Assembly: GCA_051656905.1 (NCBI GenBank)
Contig: JBOFJQ010000030.1
Location: 1-64,000, forward strand
Length of the DNA stretch: 64,000 nt
DNA from: JAGNZR01 sp051656905
GTDB lineage: Bacteria; Fusobacteriota; Fusobacteriia; Fusobacteriales; Fusobacteriaceae
Direction of reading: 5' to 3'
Under the pieces are notes generated by a model that saw only the letters and a program-made list of their open reading frames with translations, was not told the DNA's origin and made no database searches. Both the position numbers and the translations under genes were made by a program. Every line of letters starts with the position of its first letter. The stretch's first letter is position 1. Positions 24,716 to 33,622 of this stretch are shown piece after piece.

Positions 24716-25660
24716 ATGAATTTTTTTATGAATTCTCAGATTACTCTTGGAGTTAAAATTCTAGAAGTAATCTTTATTATTATGGGACTTACCCTTATAT
24801 ACACAGGTATTAAAAATTTAAAAGACGAAAACAATCCATCTCCTATAGGAACTGCTGTTTTCTGGTGTACTTTCGGAGTATTAATTGCTTTTGGAAGATG
24901 GATTCCTACTCAATTATGTGGAGCTTTAGTTCTACTGATGACTATTCCAGGAATAATGAAAAAAGTAAAAGTTGGAAAAAATGATATTCCTAATCCTTTA
25001 CACACTAAAGAAATGGCTAAAAAAATTGGACTTAAATTATTTATTCCAGCTTTAGCAATCGGTATGTCTGCACTTTACTTTGTTATGTTTACTAAACTTG
25101 GTGCTCTTGTTGGTGTTGGTGTTGGTGTAATTATTTCTATGATTATATTAATGGTATATTCTGAAGAGAACAAGCCAACAACTTTCTTAAATGATGGAAA
25201 AAGACTTTTAGATGCTGTTGGTCCATTAAGTATTCTACCTATGTTACTTGCTTCTCTTGGAGCAATTTATACAAAAGCTGGAGTAGGGACTGTTATAGCT
25301 ACTATCGTTGGGAAATTTATACCTGAAGGTAATGTAAATTTAGGTATAATTGTATTTGCTATTGGTATGGCTTTATTCACTATGATTATGGGTAATGCTT
25401 TTGCTGCAATAACTGTAATTACTGTTGGTATTGGTGGTCCTTTTGTTTTAGCTCACGGAGCAAACCCTACAGTAATTGGAATGCTTGCTTTAACTTGTGG
25501 ATACTGTGGTACTTTATTAACACCAATGGCAGCTAACTTTAATATTGTTCCAGTTGCAATGTTAGAAATGAAAGATAAGAATGGAGTAATTAAGAACCAA
25601 GCATTCGTTGCTTTATCTATGCTTGTTTTCCAAATTATTTATATGATTATTTCTAAATAA
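24716..25660 (+). CDS. DUF979 family membrane protein, partner of DUF969
   Basis: The 314-residue protein has about nine hydrophobic segments. Recognisable loops are GNAFAAITVITVGIGGPF and LTCGYCGTLLTPMAANF, which resemble the substrate pore loops of dicarboxylate-type transporters. AGGAGGAACAA precedes the ATG. DUF969 and DUF979 are nearly always adjacent and probably form one transporter. The third gene of the operon is pyroglutamyl peptidase. Confidence 0.82.
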   Translation: MNFFMNSQITLGVKILEVIFIIMGLTLIYTGIKNLKDENNPSPIGTAVFWCTFGVLIAFGRWIPTQLCGALVLLMTIPGIMKKVKVGKNDIPNPLHTKEMAKKIGLKLFIPALAIGMSALYFVMFTKLGALVGVGVGVIISMIILMVYSEENKPTTFLNDGKRLLDAVGPLSILPMLLASLGAIYTKAGVGTVIATIVGKFIPEGNVNLGIIVFAIGMALFTMIMGNAFAAITVITVGIGGPFVLAHGANPTVIGMLALTCGYCGTLLTPMAANFNIVPVAMLEMKDKNGVIKNQAFVALSMLVFQIIYMIISK

Positions 25661-25728
25661 TAACTACTACTAAAATAAAATAAATTTAAAAAAATCTTAA
25701 AAAAATGATATCTTGGAGGTATAAAAAT

Positions 25729-26373
25729 ATGAAAAAAGTTTTAATTACAGGTTTTGATCCATTTGGAGGAGAAAGTATTAACCCTGCTTTTGAAGCAGTA
25801 AAAGCTCTTCCTGATTCAATTGAAGGATATGAAATTATTAAAAAAGAAATTCCTACAGTTTTTGAGAAATCTTATAAAGTACTTTTTGAAACAATCGATC
25901 AAGTTAAACCTGAAATTGTTATCTGTGTTGGACAAGCTGGTGGAAGATTCGAAGTATCTCCTGAGAGAGTTGCTATAAATGTTGACGACGCTAGAATTAA
26001 AGATAATGAAGGAAATCAACCTATTGATGTAAAAGTTTTTGAAGATGGAGAAAATGCTTACTTCACTAATCTACCAATTAAAAAAATGGTTGATGATATG
26101 AAGCAAGGTGCTGTTCCTGCTGTAGTTTCAAATACTGCTGGTACTTTCGTTTGTAACCACATTATGTATGCACTTATGTACTACATCAATAAAAACAATT
26201 TAAATATTAGAGGTGGATTCATTCATGTTCCATACTTACCTGAGCAAGTTTTAGATAAAAAAGGACAACCTTTTATGTCTCAAGAACTTATCACAAAAGG
26301 ACTTGAAATCTCTATTGCTTCAGCTATAAAAAACACTGTTGATATTAAAGCTGTTGGCGGACAAATCTCTTAA
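25729..26373 (+). CDS. pcp: Pyroglutamyl-peptidase I (pyrrolidone-carboxylate peptidase)
   Basis: The 214-residue cysteine peptidase removes N-terminal pyroglutamate. It has the start ITGFDPFGGE, the Cys in SNTAGTFVCNHIMY (Cys144 by the usual numbering) and the His in FIHVPYLPEQ; the acidic member lies in the ERVAINVDDARI region. I start at the ATG at 25729, with TTGGAGGT upstream; a reading from 25705 lacks one. It is the last gene of the DUF969-DUF979 operon, so the product of the transporter and the peptidase may meet in the cytoplasm. Confidence 0.95.
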   Translation: MKKVLITGFDPFGGESINPAFEAVKALPDSIEGYEIIKKEIPTVFEKSYKVLFETIDQVKPEIVICVGQAGGRFEVSPERVAINVDDARIKDNEGNQPIDVKVFEDGENAYFTNLPIKKMVDDMKQGAVPAVVSNTAGTFVCNHIMYALMYYINKNNLNIRGGFIHVPYLPEQVLDKKGQPFMSQELITKGLEISIASAIKNTVDIKAVGGQIS

Positions 26374-26379
26374 CAATAG

Positions 26380-26415
26380 TTAAGGAGTGAGAATTTATCT
26401 CACTCCTTTTTTATT
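26380..26415 (+). terminator. Terminator after pcp
   Basis: AAGGAGTGAGA pairs with TCTCACTCCTT, followed by a T run. It lies only 7 bases after the stop codon. Confidence 0.88.
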
Positions 26416-26498
26416 TTATTTAAAATTTATATTTTAATTTTTTCAAGAAAATATATCCTTATTTAATTATTATTTGAGACTACTATTTTATAATATTA

Positions 26499-27653
26499 CT
26501 ATTTCAAATATAAAAATGCTGTTTCACAACATAATTTCACTGCAATTTCTAATGAATCTTCATCTATATCAAATTTCGGATGATGATGAGGATAGATTAT
26601 TCCTTTAGATTTATTTCCACACCCAACAAAAGCAAAAGCCCCTGGAACTTCATTTAATAGAAAAGCCATATCTTCACCTATTGGCATTTTTTCACATTGG
26701 AAAAGATTTATCTCTGGTAATTTTTCTTTAATCATCCCTTGAATTTTATCTACAACTTCTGCATCATTAACTAAAACTTGACCTATTGCCCACTCATGGG
26801 AAAACTTTGTTTTAACTCTAAAAGCTTCTCCAGTATATTTTATAATTCTTTCCATTTTTTTAGGAATCTCTTCAATAAGTTCTTTAGAAAAAGTTCTAGT
26901 TGTTCCCTCTAAAACTGCATCTTGAGCTATTACATTAAATCTTGATCCTGAATTAAATTTCCCAATAGTTATAACTGCTGTATCAGTTGGATTAACCTCT
27001 CTACTTATTATCGTTTGAAGATTCTGAACTAAGCTTGCTCCTGCAACGATTGGATCTACACATTGGTGTGGCATAGCTCCATGTCCTCCAACGCCCTCTA
27101 ATTCTATTTTAAACACTCCTACAGCTGCCATTCTAGCACCTGGATCTAAATTTACAGTCCCTGTTTCAAAATCTGCCCAAAGATGCAGTCCAAATATTTT
27201 TTCAACATCTTTTAAAACACCATGTTCTATTAAAACTTTGGCACCTTTTCCAGTTTCTTCTGCTTGTTGAAATAGTAACTTTATAGTTCCTTCTATATTC
27301 TCAATCTGACTTTGAAGATATTTTGCACTTCCTAGTAGAGTGGCAATATGTCCATCATGTCCACACGCATGCATAAACCCTTCATTAGCTGATTTAAATT
27401 CACAAGTATTCTCTTCCTTTATAGAAAGTGCATCTATATCCGCTCTTAACGCGACTACCTTCCCTGGTTTTTTTCCTACTATTTTCCCAACAACTCCATA
27501 ATCTCCAATTACTTCAAAAGGGATTCCCATTAATGATAACTCTTCTTGTATTTTTTTAGAAGTCTCTTTCTCTTCAAAGCTTACCTCTGGAAATTTATGA
27601 AAATGCCTTCTCATCTTAATAACATAATCTCTTAATTCATTAGTGTAGTTCAT
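26499..27653 (-). CDS. M20-family amidohydrolase / N-acyl-amino-acid deacylase
   Basis: The 384-residue metallopeptidase has the M20D pattern: MRRHFHKFPEVSFEE at the start, MHACGHDGHIATLLG (metal ligands), and QQAEETGKGAKV (catalytic Glu). The family includes HipO, IlvE-type aminoacylases and indole-acetyl-amino-acid hydrolases. It is 18 bases downstream of an unknown transporter gene on the same strand, which suggests the transporter imports its substrate or exports its product. Confidence 0.88.
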   Translation of the reverse strand: MNYTNELRDYVIKMRRHFHKFPEVSFEEKETSKKIQEELSLMGIPFEVIGDYGVVGKIVGKKPGKVVALRADIDALSIKEENTCEFKSANEGFMHACGHDGHIATLLGSAKYLQSQIENIEGTIKLLFQQAEETGKGAKVLIEHGVLKDVEKIFGLHLWADFETGTVNLDPGARMAAVGVFKIELEGVGGHGAMPHQCVDPIVAGASLVQNLQTIISREVNPTDTAVITIGKFNSGSRFNVIAQDAVLEGTTRTFSKELIEEIPKKMERIIKYTGEAFRVKTKFSHEWAIGQVLVNDAEVVDKIQGMIKEKLPEINLFQCEKMPIGEDMAFLLNEVPGAFAFVGCGNKSKGIIYPHHHPKFDIDEDSLEIAVKLCCETAFLYLK

Positions 27654-27671
27654 AACCCTCTCCTTTTTTCT

Positions 27672-28859
27672 TTATAATAATTTTGAAAATATTCCTGCAA
27701 CTATTACAGATACTATTGTTACACTTACAAATCCACCAACAAGCATTTTAGGAAGTATGTTTTTAGTAATATAACCTGTCTCTTCTTCTGATTCACCAAC
27801 TGCTCTAGAAGCCTCATTTGTTAATACATAATTTGCTGGAAAACCATAAAAAGCGTTTAGAGCTATAGCTATTGACATCTCTTTAGAGTATCCTAAAACT
27901 CTTCCAACTAACATAGAAATAATTACTAGTCCTATAGTTGCAAAAATAATTACCCCTACCATAGGAACAATTATTTTCCCAAGTGCATCTGGAGTCGCTG
28001 TACTTAGTGATTGAAATATTAAAACCATTATCGATGCTAGCACCATTCCAAAAGATGCAGTTTTATCCAATACTCTTTTTTGAATAAATCCTATTTCAGC
28101 TCCAATAGCTCCATAAACTAGGCAGATAACAAATTTAGAAATTACTCCCCCTAATAACTTTTCTGTTAGCACTGCTAAATATGCTACTAATGCCGTTTGA
28201 AAGAAATAAAAATATGCATTTTGATATTTTTTAGGAATTATCATAAAAAATGATTTATCTTCATTTGATTTTTTTTCAACACTATTCTCTATTTCTACTA
28301 CTTCTACTCCATCTTCTCTAAATTTTTTCTGAAGTCTTTTCGCTTCTTTTTTTAATGCATAAGCTGTTAAAGGATAACCTATAAATCCTTGCATTACATA
28401 TAGCAGTATTGCTAAAAGCGATAAATCTGGCAATCCTTTTGCTGCTGCTACATCTTTCATTATTATAGCTGCTACTAATCCTCCAGTTAATGGTGGTACA
28501 GAAACATATAATACTGATTTTTCAAATACGAACCATCCAATTCCTATTATTCCTGCAACTATTCCTACAACTCCACTCAATGAAATAATCGCACTTTTCC
28601 ACTCTCTTTTTAACTCATCTATACTGAACATCGTTCCCATATGCGTAATAATTAAGTACATTGCTAGCATTGATACAGGCATAAAGAGTCCAGACATCTC
28701 CATTAAATTTTTAGGTAAAATTGTCCAAAATCCAACTAAAAATATAACAGCACTCATAAATACAGAAGGTACTATCGCTCTAGTTTTTGTTGATATAAAC
28801 TCTCCTATTGTTAGTATTAGCATTATTGTTGCAAATGCCGTTAGTACATCCCATGTCAT
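27672..28859 (-). CDS. Uncharacterised multispan membrane protein, probable transporter
   Basis: I do not recognise a family with certainty. The 395-residue protein has about 11-12 hydrophobic segments in two halves with a charged central loop (about 180-215, Lys/Glu-rich), a layout like GltS-type or related ion-coupled carriers. Repeated features are YLIITHMGTMFSIDEL in the first half and GFPANYVLTNEASRAVG in the second. It is the first gene of a pair with the M20 hydrolase, so I infer a substrate such as an acylated amino acid or dipeptide. Confidence 0.6.
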   Translation of the reverse strand: MTWDVLTAFATIMLILTIGEFISTKTRAIVPSVFMSAVIFLVGFWTILPKNLMEMSGLFMPVSMLAMYLIITHMGTMFSIDELKREWKSAIISLSGVVGIVAGIIGIGWFVFEKSVLYVSVPPLTGGLVAAIIMKDVAAAKGLPDLSLLAILLYVMQGFIGYPLTAYALKKEAKRLQKKFREDGVEVVEIENSVEKKSNEDKSFFMIIPKKYQNAYFYFFQTALVAYLAVLTEKLLGGVISKFVICLVYGAIGAEIGFIQKRVLDKTASFGMVLASIMVLIFQSLSTATPDALGKIIVPMVGVIIFATIGLVIISMLVGRVLGYSKEMSIAIALNAFYGFPANYVLTNEASRAVGESEEETGYITKNILPKMLVGGFVSVTIVSVIVAGIFSKLL

Positions 28860-28956
28860 AATTCTTCATCCCCTTTTTTATATTTTACGCTAATAAAAAA
28901 AAATTAGCTTGTTGACTATTAGAACATTATTTATAAAATATGTCAATAAAAAATGG

Positions 28957-28989
28957 TAAAAAAAAAGTGCCTCTACCAAGAGGCACTTC
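28957..28989 (-). terminator. Terminator after the hydrogenase gene
   Basis: AAGTGCCTCT pairs with AGAGGCACTT across a short loop; on the minus strand a run of nine or more T follows. Confidence 0.9.
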
Positions 28990-29034
28990 AGTTTCACTAG
29001 TCTTTTAAACTAATTTTTATCTGTTTTTTTAATC

Positions 29035-30963
29035 TTATTTTAAGAAATATCTAGTGTGTAATAATTCATGTGCTTTTTTACTTAAAGGGTAATCTAGATA
29101 ATCATCATAAATTTTCTTAACATGCTCATTTTCATGAGATCTTCTAATTTCAGAATTTCTATCAATAGTGTTTAATCCCTCAGCTCTTTTCTCTAAAGTT
29201 TCTTGTTTCTTAGTTGCTTTTGGTTGTCCACCTCCACCAACACATCCACCTTTACATGCCATGATTTCAATCGCATGATAGAACTCTTCCCCTGCTCTTA
29301 TCTTATCAAGCATTTTTGCAGCCTCTTCTAATCCGTGAGCGATACCTATTCTTAAATCTATATGACCTATTGAAAGTTCACAAGTTCTAAATCCTTCCCA
29401 ACCTCTTAAAGCTGTGAATTCTATATCATCAATTCTCTCTCCAGTTATTTGTTCAACTGCAGTTCTTGTTGCCGCTTCAATAACTCCTCCAGTTCTTCCA
29501 AATATTATTCCTGCTCCTGAATAATAACCAAGCGGATTATCAAATTCTACATCCTCAAGATTTACCAAATCAATTTCAGTCTCTTTTATAATTTTTATAA
29601 GCTCTCTAGTTGTAATTACATAATCTGTATCAAAATTTACTCCTCTAGAAAACTCTTCTCTAGATGCTTCATATTTTTTAGCTAAACAAGGCATTATTGC
29701 AACAGATGTTATAGCATCTCTTTCTAATCCTTTTTCCTTTGCCCAAATATCTTTTACAACTGTTGAGAATATTTGCATTGGAGATTTTACTGACGATGGA
29801 ACATCTAACATATCAGGGTATTTATGTTCAATAAATTTAACCCAAGCTGGACAACAAGAAGTTAGTAAAGGTAATCTTACACTGTCGTCACCTTTAAAGA
29901 ACTTTTCTAATCTTTCTTGGAACTCTGTTGCTTCTTCCATTATTGTTAAATCTGCAGCCCATGCTGTATCAAAAACATATTGAACTCCTAACATTTTTAA
30001 AGCTGCATTTATTTTTTTCTCAACATTTACTCCTGGCTCAAGTCCAAAAGCTTCTCCTAATGCAACTCTAACTGCTGGTGCCATTTGAGTAACTAGCATT
30101 TTATTAGGCATAGCTAAATCTCTTAGGAAACGTAGGGTATTATCTCCCTCATGAATAGCATTTACTGGGCAAGCAGTTACACACTGACCACAGTGAGTAC
30201 ACAGTTCATTATCTATTACATGTGCCTCTTTAATTTTTCCACTAATACAGTTTACTGGGCATACTCTTGCACAAGCTGTACAACCAATACATTTACTTGT
30301 AATTCTAAACTTAACAAGTTGAGCACATTCTCCTGTATGACATAAGTTTTGCTCTATATGCTCTTCTATTTCGTGATAGAATTTGTCATTATCAAGAACT
30401 TCTAAAACAAGGTTATGTTTTTGAGTTGTTATATTTTTTATAGTTTCAGATAACTCTCTTAATATATAGACATCTCTCATATTAGATTTACCTTTTGTTA
30501 TTCTATCTAAAATTCTCCAAATTTGATCAATTTCATGAGAAGCCATTAAGTAATCTCTTAATTCACCTTTTCTCATTCTTCCTTGAAGATGTTCTACATA
30601 AAACTTAGAAAATTGAACTATACAATCATCTTCAGATAATATAATTAAATTTTTTGCTTGTCCTGGATAGAAAAGAGAAAAATCTAGAGGTTTATCTAAA
30701 CTTCCCTTTGTAAGGAATCCCCCAAATGGAAATCCTAATTGAGCAGCTTTAAACTCTCTTTTATTTTTAATTCCTCCTGCTAATTCTATTACCTCTCTTA
30801 AAGTCATCCCTTCTTTTACTTCAACAATAGTTGGCGTATTAATTCTCCCTGAAACAGCAACTATTCTTCCTTCTTCAAGTTTTGTATACTCTAAAACAGA
30901 GCTATCAAAAGATGAAAAATATGACCCCATTGAACTTTTTACGATAATTTGTCTCTTAAGCAT
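29035..30963 (-). CDS. [FeFe] hydrogenase with SLBB and eroded NuoF-like N-terminal region
   Basis: The 642-residue protein has an SLBB-like segment (about 35-65), a helical NuoF C-terminal-like segment (about 120-205), two 4Fe-4S ferredoxin motifs (CIGCTACARVCP at 225-236 and CTHCGQCVTACP at 255-266) and an H-cluster domain (about 285-585). H-cluster motifs are complete: TSCCPAW (369-374; Cys370 and Cys371), MPCLAKKYEA (Cys426) and MACKGGCVGGGGQP (Cys570 and Cys574). The NuoF-type cysteines of the N-terminal segment are missing (see findings). It should evolve or use H2 with ferredoxin. It stands alone on the transcript, with AGGAGG before the ATG. Confidence 0.92.
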   Translation of the reverse strand: MLKRQIIVKSSMGSYFSSFDSSVLEYTKLEEGRIVAVSGRINTPTIVEVKEGMTLREVIELAGGIKNKREFKAAQLGFPFGGFLTKGSLDKPLDFSLFYPGQAKNLIILSEDDCIVQFSKFYVEHLQGRMRKGELRDYLMASHEIDQIWRILDRITKGKSNMRDVYILRELSETIKNITTQKHNLVLEVLDNDKFYHEIEEHIEQNLCHTGECAQLVKFRITSKCIGCTACARVCPVNCISGKIKEAHVIDNELCTHCGQCVTACPVNAIHEGDNTLRFLRDLAMPNKMLVTQMAPAVRVALGEAFGLEPGVNVEKKINAALKMLGVQYVFDTAWAADLTIMEEATEFQERLEKFFKGDDSVRLPLLTSCCPAWVKFIEHKYPDMLDVPSSVKSPMQIFSTVVKDIWAKEKGLERDAITSVAIMPCLAKKYEASREEFSRGVNFDTDYVITTRELIKIIKETEIDLVNLEDVEFDNPLGYYSGAGIIFGRTGGVIEAATRTAVEQITGERIDDIEFTALRGWEGFRTCELSIGHIDLRIGIAHGLEEAAKMLDKIRAGEEFYHAIEIMACKGGCVGGGGQPKATKKQETLEKRAEGLNTIDRNSEIRRSHENEHVKKIYDDYLDYPLSKKAHELLHTRYFLK

Positions 30964-31354
30964 TTTTCCTCCTAGCTTATATTTCCTAATTTATATATAT
31001 ATAAGTATCTCTTACTTCACATTATAACTTCTATCTCAAATTTAGTAAATTATTTTTATCTCTTTTTTATCTTTTTTATATATAAAATTCATTTTTTTTA
31101 TTTATTATGTATATTAATTGCCCATTTTTTATCATTTTCATTTTTTATTTTATCATTTTTTTGAAAAAAAAAGATGATAAATACATTTTCAGTACATTTA
31201 TCATCTAAGTTATTTTCTTTAATTTTTATTTTTTTCCTACAATTCATTTTTCTTACATAAATCAACATTATAAAGTTCAAATATCGCTATAAAATCTATT
31301 TTTTTCATTACAACAACCTTTTTTTATAAAATTGATAATTGTTTTTTATCATTT
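30964..31354. other. Intergenic region with repeated TTATCAT / ATGATAA motifs
   Basis: This 391-base gap holds the hydrogenase leader and the end of the transporter transcript. It is very AT-rich. Between 31127 and 31205 an ATCATTTT/GATGATAA motif occurs repeatedly, including an inverted repeat GATGATAAAT (31173-31182) and ATTTATCATC (31196-31205), and a second hairpin just before it (TTTATCAT...ATGATAAA, 31149-31182). No convincing gene, tRNA or riboswitch is seen. Confidence 0.5.
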
Positions 31355-32626
31355 TTATAAAAAGATATTTATTAAGAGAGAGGTTAAGAGTAGCATAAAC
31401 GCCCCTCCAATTCTTGATGAAATTTGTGCAAATGGCATTAATATCATTCTTTTTGAAGCTGATAAAACAGCAACATCTCCAGTTCCACCCATATTAGCCA
31501 TACATAATCCAGCTGTAATAGATGCCTCTATTGGATAAAATCCTAATAAATACCCCATTATTCCAGTTCCAATTACTGCTCCAATTACTGTTGTAGCAAC
31601 TAAAACTAAATATATTGGAGAGAAGGCTTCAATAACTTCTTTTAAACTAGTATATGCCACTCCTATTCCAACTAATAATGCTGGAGTGAAAGCTTTCATA
31701 ACAAATTGAAACCATTGTGATGCACACTGCTCATAATCTCTTCTTAATACCCCAACGCTTTTTATAACAGCAACTGAAATTATCATAAGTGCATAGGGAT
31801 GGACATTGATAAATTTTGATAAAAGAGAACCTGTTACGAAAAAAGTAGTTGCAATAAGTACTCCAACAGCTAAATTTTCATACTTAATCTTTACCTCTTC
31901 TTCTTTCTCTACCTCTAATGTTTCTTGAGACTTTAATAATTTTCCTTCTCCAGAAAGTGAAGTATATTTATGTCCTAACTTGTCTAAAAGCCCACCTATT
32001 ACAATTGCAAGTGCATTTCCTAAAGCTACTGCTGGTACCATTATAGAGAGTAACTCTTTAGGGTCTTTAGCAAAAGCCTTTCCAAATATTTGAGCTAAGG
32101 GAACTGCTCCTGCTCCCATTCCTCCACCCATAATTGGAATAGCTATAAAAAATATTGCTTTTTGAAATCCATATCCAAGTAAAGCTCCTACCATTCCTGT
32201 AAAAAGAACTGAAACAACAACTCCACCTATTATAACAGGAAGATATTTTATTGCTGCTTTTATTAATAAATCCCTATTCATCCCTAGAATGCTTCCAGTT
32301 ATTAGGGCAGCAATATAAAAATCTAAAAATCCTTGAGCGTTCATAAATCCTTTTAAATTATCAACAGTCTCTTTGGGAAATAATCCGTAATATACAAAAG
32401 CCGCCGAAGCAAATATAATAACTATCGGTCCACCACCTAAATAATCTTTTACTATAGGTGTTTTATTTCCAATATAATCCAATATTGCTCCAATTACCAT
32501 TAAAATCGGAAAAGCTCCAAGCATCCCTTTGGGTAATGCTCCCATATACATAGCTATAAACAGTATTCCTGTAATCGGTATAAAATATTTCATTTCTAAG
32601 CCAGCTAATTTTAACTTTTCCTCCAT
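31355..32626 (-). CDS. 2-hydroxycarboxylate transporter (CitS/CimH/MaeN family)
   Basis: The 423-residue membrane protein has two GG-containing re-entrant loops typical of the 2-HCT family: IPIMGGGMGAGAVPLAQIFG in the first half and CMANMGGTGDVAVLSASKRM in the second. The family carries citrate, malate or lactate in symport with Na+ or H+. No citrate lyase or malic enzyme gene is beside it, so the exact substrate is open. A weak ribosome site (AGGGGGA) precedes the ATG. Confidence 0.9.
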   Translation of the reverse strand: MEEKLKLAGLEMKYFIPITGILFIAMYMGALPKGMLGAFPILMVIGAILDYIGNKTPIVKDYLGGGPIVIIFASAAFVYYGLFPKETVDNLKGFMNAQGFLDFYIAALITGSILGMNRDLLIKAAIKYLPVIIGGVVVSVLFTGMVGALLGYGFQKAIFFIAIPIMGGGMGAGAVPLAQIFGKAFAKDPKELLSIMVPAVALGNALAIVIGGLLDKLGHKYTSLSGEGKLLKSQETLEVEKEEEVKIKYENLAVGVLIATTFFVTGSLLSKFINVHPYALMIISVAVIKSVGVLRRDYEQCASQWFQFVMKAFTPALLVGIGVAYTSLKEVIEAFSPIYLVLVATTVIGAVIGTGIMGYLLGFYPIEASITAGLCMANMGGTGDVAVLSASKRMILMPFAQISSRIGGAFMLLLTSLLINIFL

Positions 32627-32763
32627 ACTTTCCCCCTATATAATTTTTTAAACTTAAACAGTTTTAACATATTCTATATATTAAATCAAGGTTTTTTTTA
32701 TATGGTTGTAAAGTATAACGATTCATTTGAAATCTATTAGTTCTATTTTAATTCAGTTCACAT

Positions 32764-33555
32764 TTATTTTATCTTTATGATAAAACTGTGATCTAAAGGC
32801 CCTTTTCCTTTTCCCAAATCCATTTTTTCTTTTAAAGCGCTGCTTATATATTTTTTAGCTTCTTTAATACTATCTTCCATAGACTTATTTTTAGCCAAGT
32901 TACAAGTGATTGCTGAGGATAATGTACACCCTGTTCCATGAGTATTTTCATTATCAATTCTTTCTCCATTAAACCAAATTATCTCTCCATTTTTGTACAG
33001 TAAATCATTTGCACCTTCTATTAAATGACCACCTTTTATTAAAACATTGCTATTAATTCCCATTTCAGAAATTTTTTCAGCAGCTTTTATCATATCTGAT
33101 TCACTTATTATTTTCATTCCAGAAAGAACTTCTGCTTCAGGTATATTTGGAGTAATAAGTTTTCCTAAAGGTAATAATTCATTAACCATTATATCTAAAG
33201 CTTCCTCTGATAAAAGATTAGATCCACTAGTTGATACTATCACTGGGTCTATAACTATATTTTCTATATTATATTCTTTTATTTTTTTCACAATTTTTTT
33301 TATTATCTCACTATTAGATACCATACCAATTTTTACTGCATCAGGAACTATATCCGTAAATATAGAATCAATTTGTTTTTCTACGAATTCAGGAGCAATA
33401 TCAAATATTCCAGTTACTCCCATAGTATTCTGTGCTGTAAGAGCTGTTATAACACTCATGCCATAAGTTTTATTAGTTATAAAAGTTTTTAAGTCAGCTT
33501 GAATTCCAGCACCTCCACTACAATCTGATCCTGCAATTGTTAATACTTTTTTCAT
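32764..33555 (-). CDS. thiD: Hydroxymethylpyrimidine / phosphomethylpyrimidine kinase
   Basis: The 263-residue kinase phosphorylates HMP and HMP-P for thiamine synthesis. It begins TIAGSDCSGGAGIQADLKTF and carries the ATP/anion site in NTHGTGCTLSSAI near the end. It is the last of three thiamine salvage genes under a TPP riboswitch. No thiC or thiE is in the window. Confidence 0.95.
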   Translation of the reverse strand: MKKVLTIAGSDCSGGAGIQADLKTFITNKTYGMSVITALTAQNTMGVTGIFDIAPEFVEKQIDSIFTDIVPDAVKIGMVSNSEIIKKIVKKIKEYNIENIVIDPVIVSTSGSNLLSEEALDIMVNELLPLGKLITPNIPEAEVLSGMKIISESDMIKAAEKISEMGINSNVLIKGGHLIEGANDLLYKNGEIIWFNGERIDNENTHGTGCTLSSAITCNLAKNKSMEDSIKEAKKYISSALKEKMDLGKGKGPLDHSFIIKIK

Positions 33556-33622
33556 AATTATATTCCCCTTTTCGTTTTTATTTTATTTAATAATAATTTG
33601 TGCTAAAATTTTATTTTTATTT

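Noticed and set aside
31098..31280. 60-residue minus-strand open frame in the hydrogenase leader
   Set aside because: It has no ribosome site, low-complexity AT-driven composition and overlaps the repeat cluster. It looks like chance.
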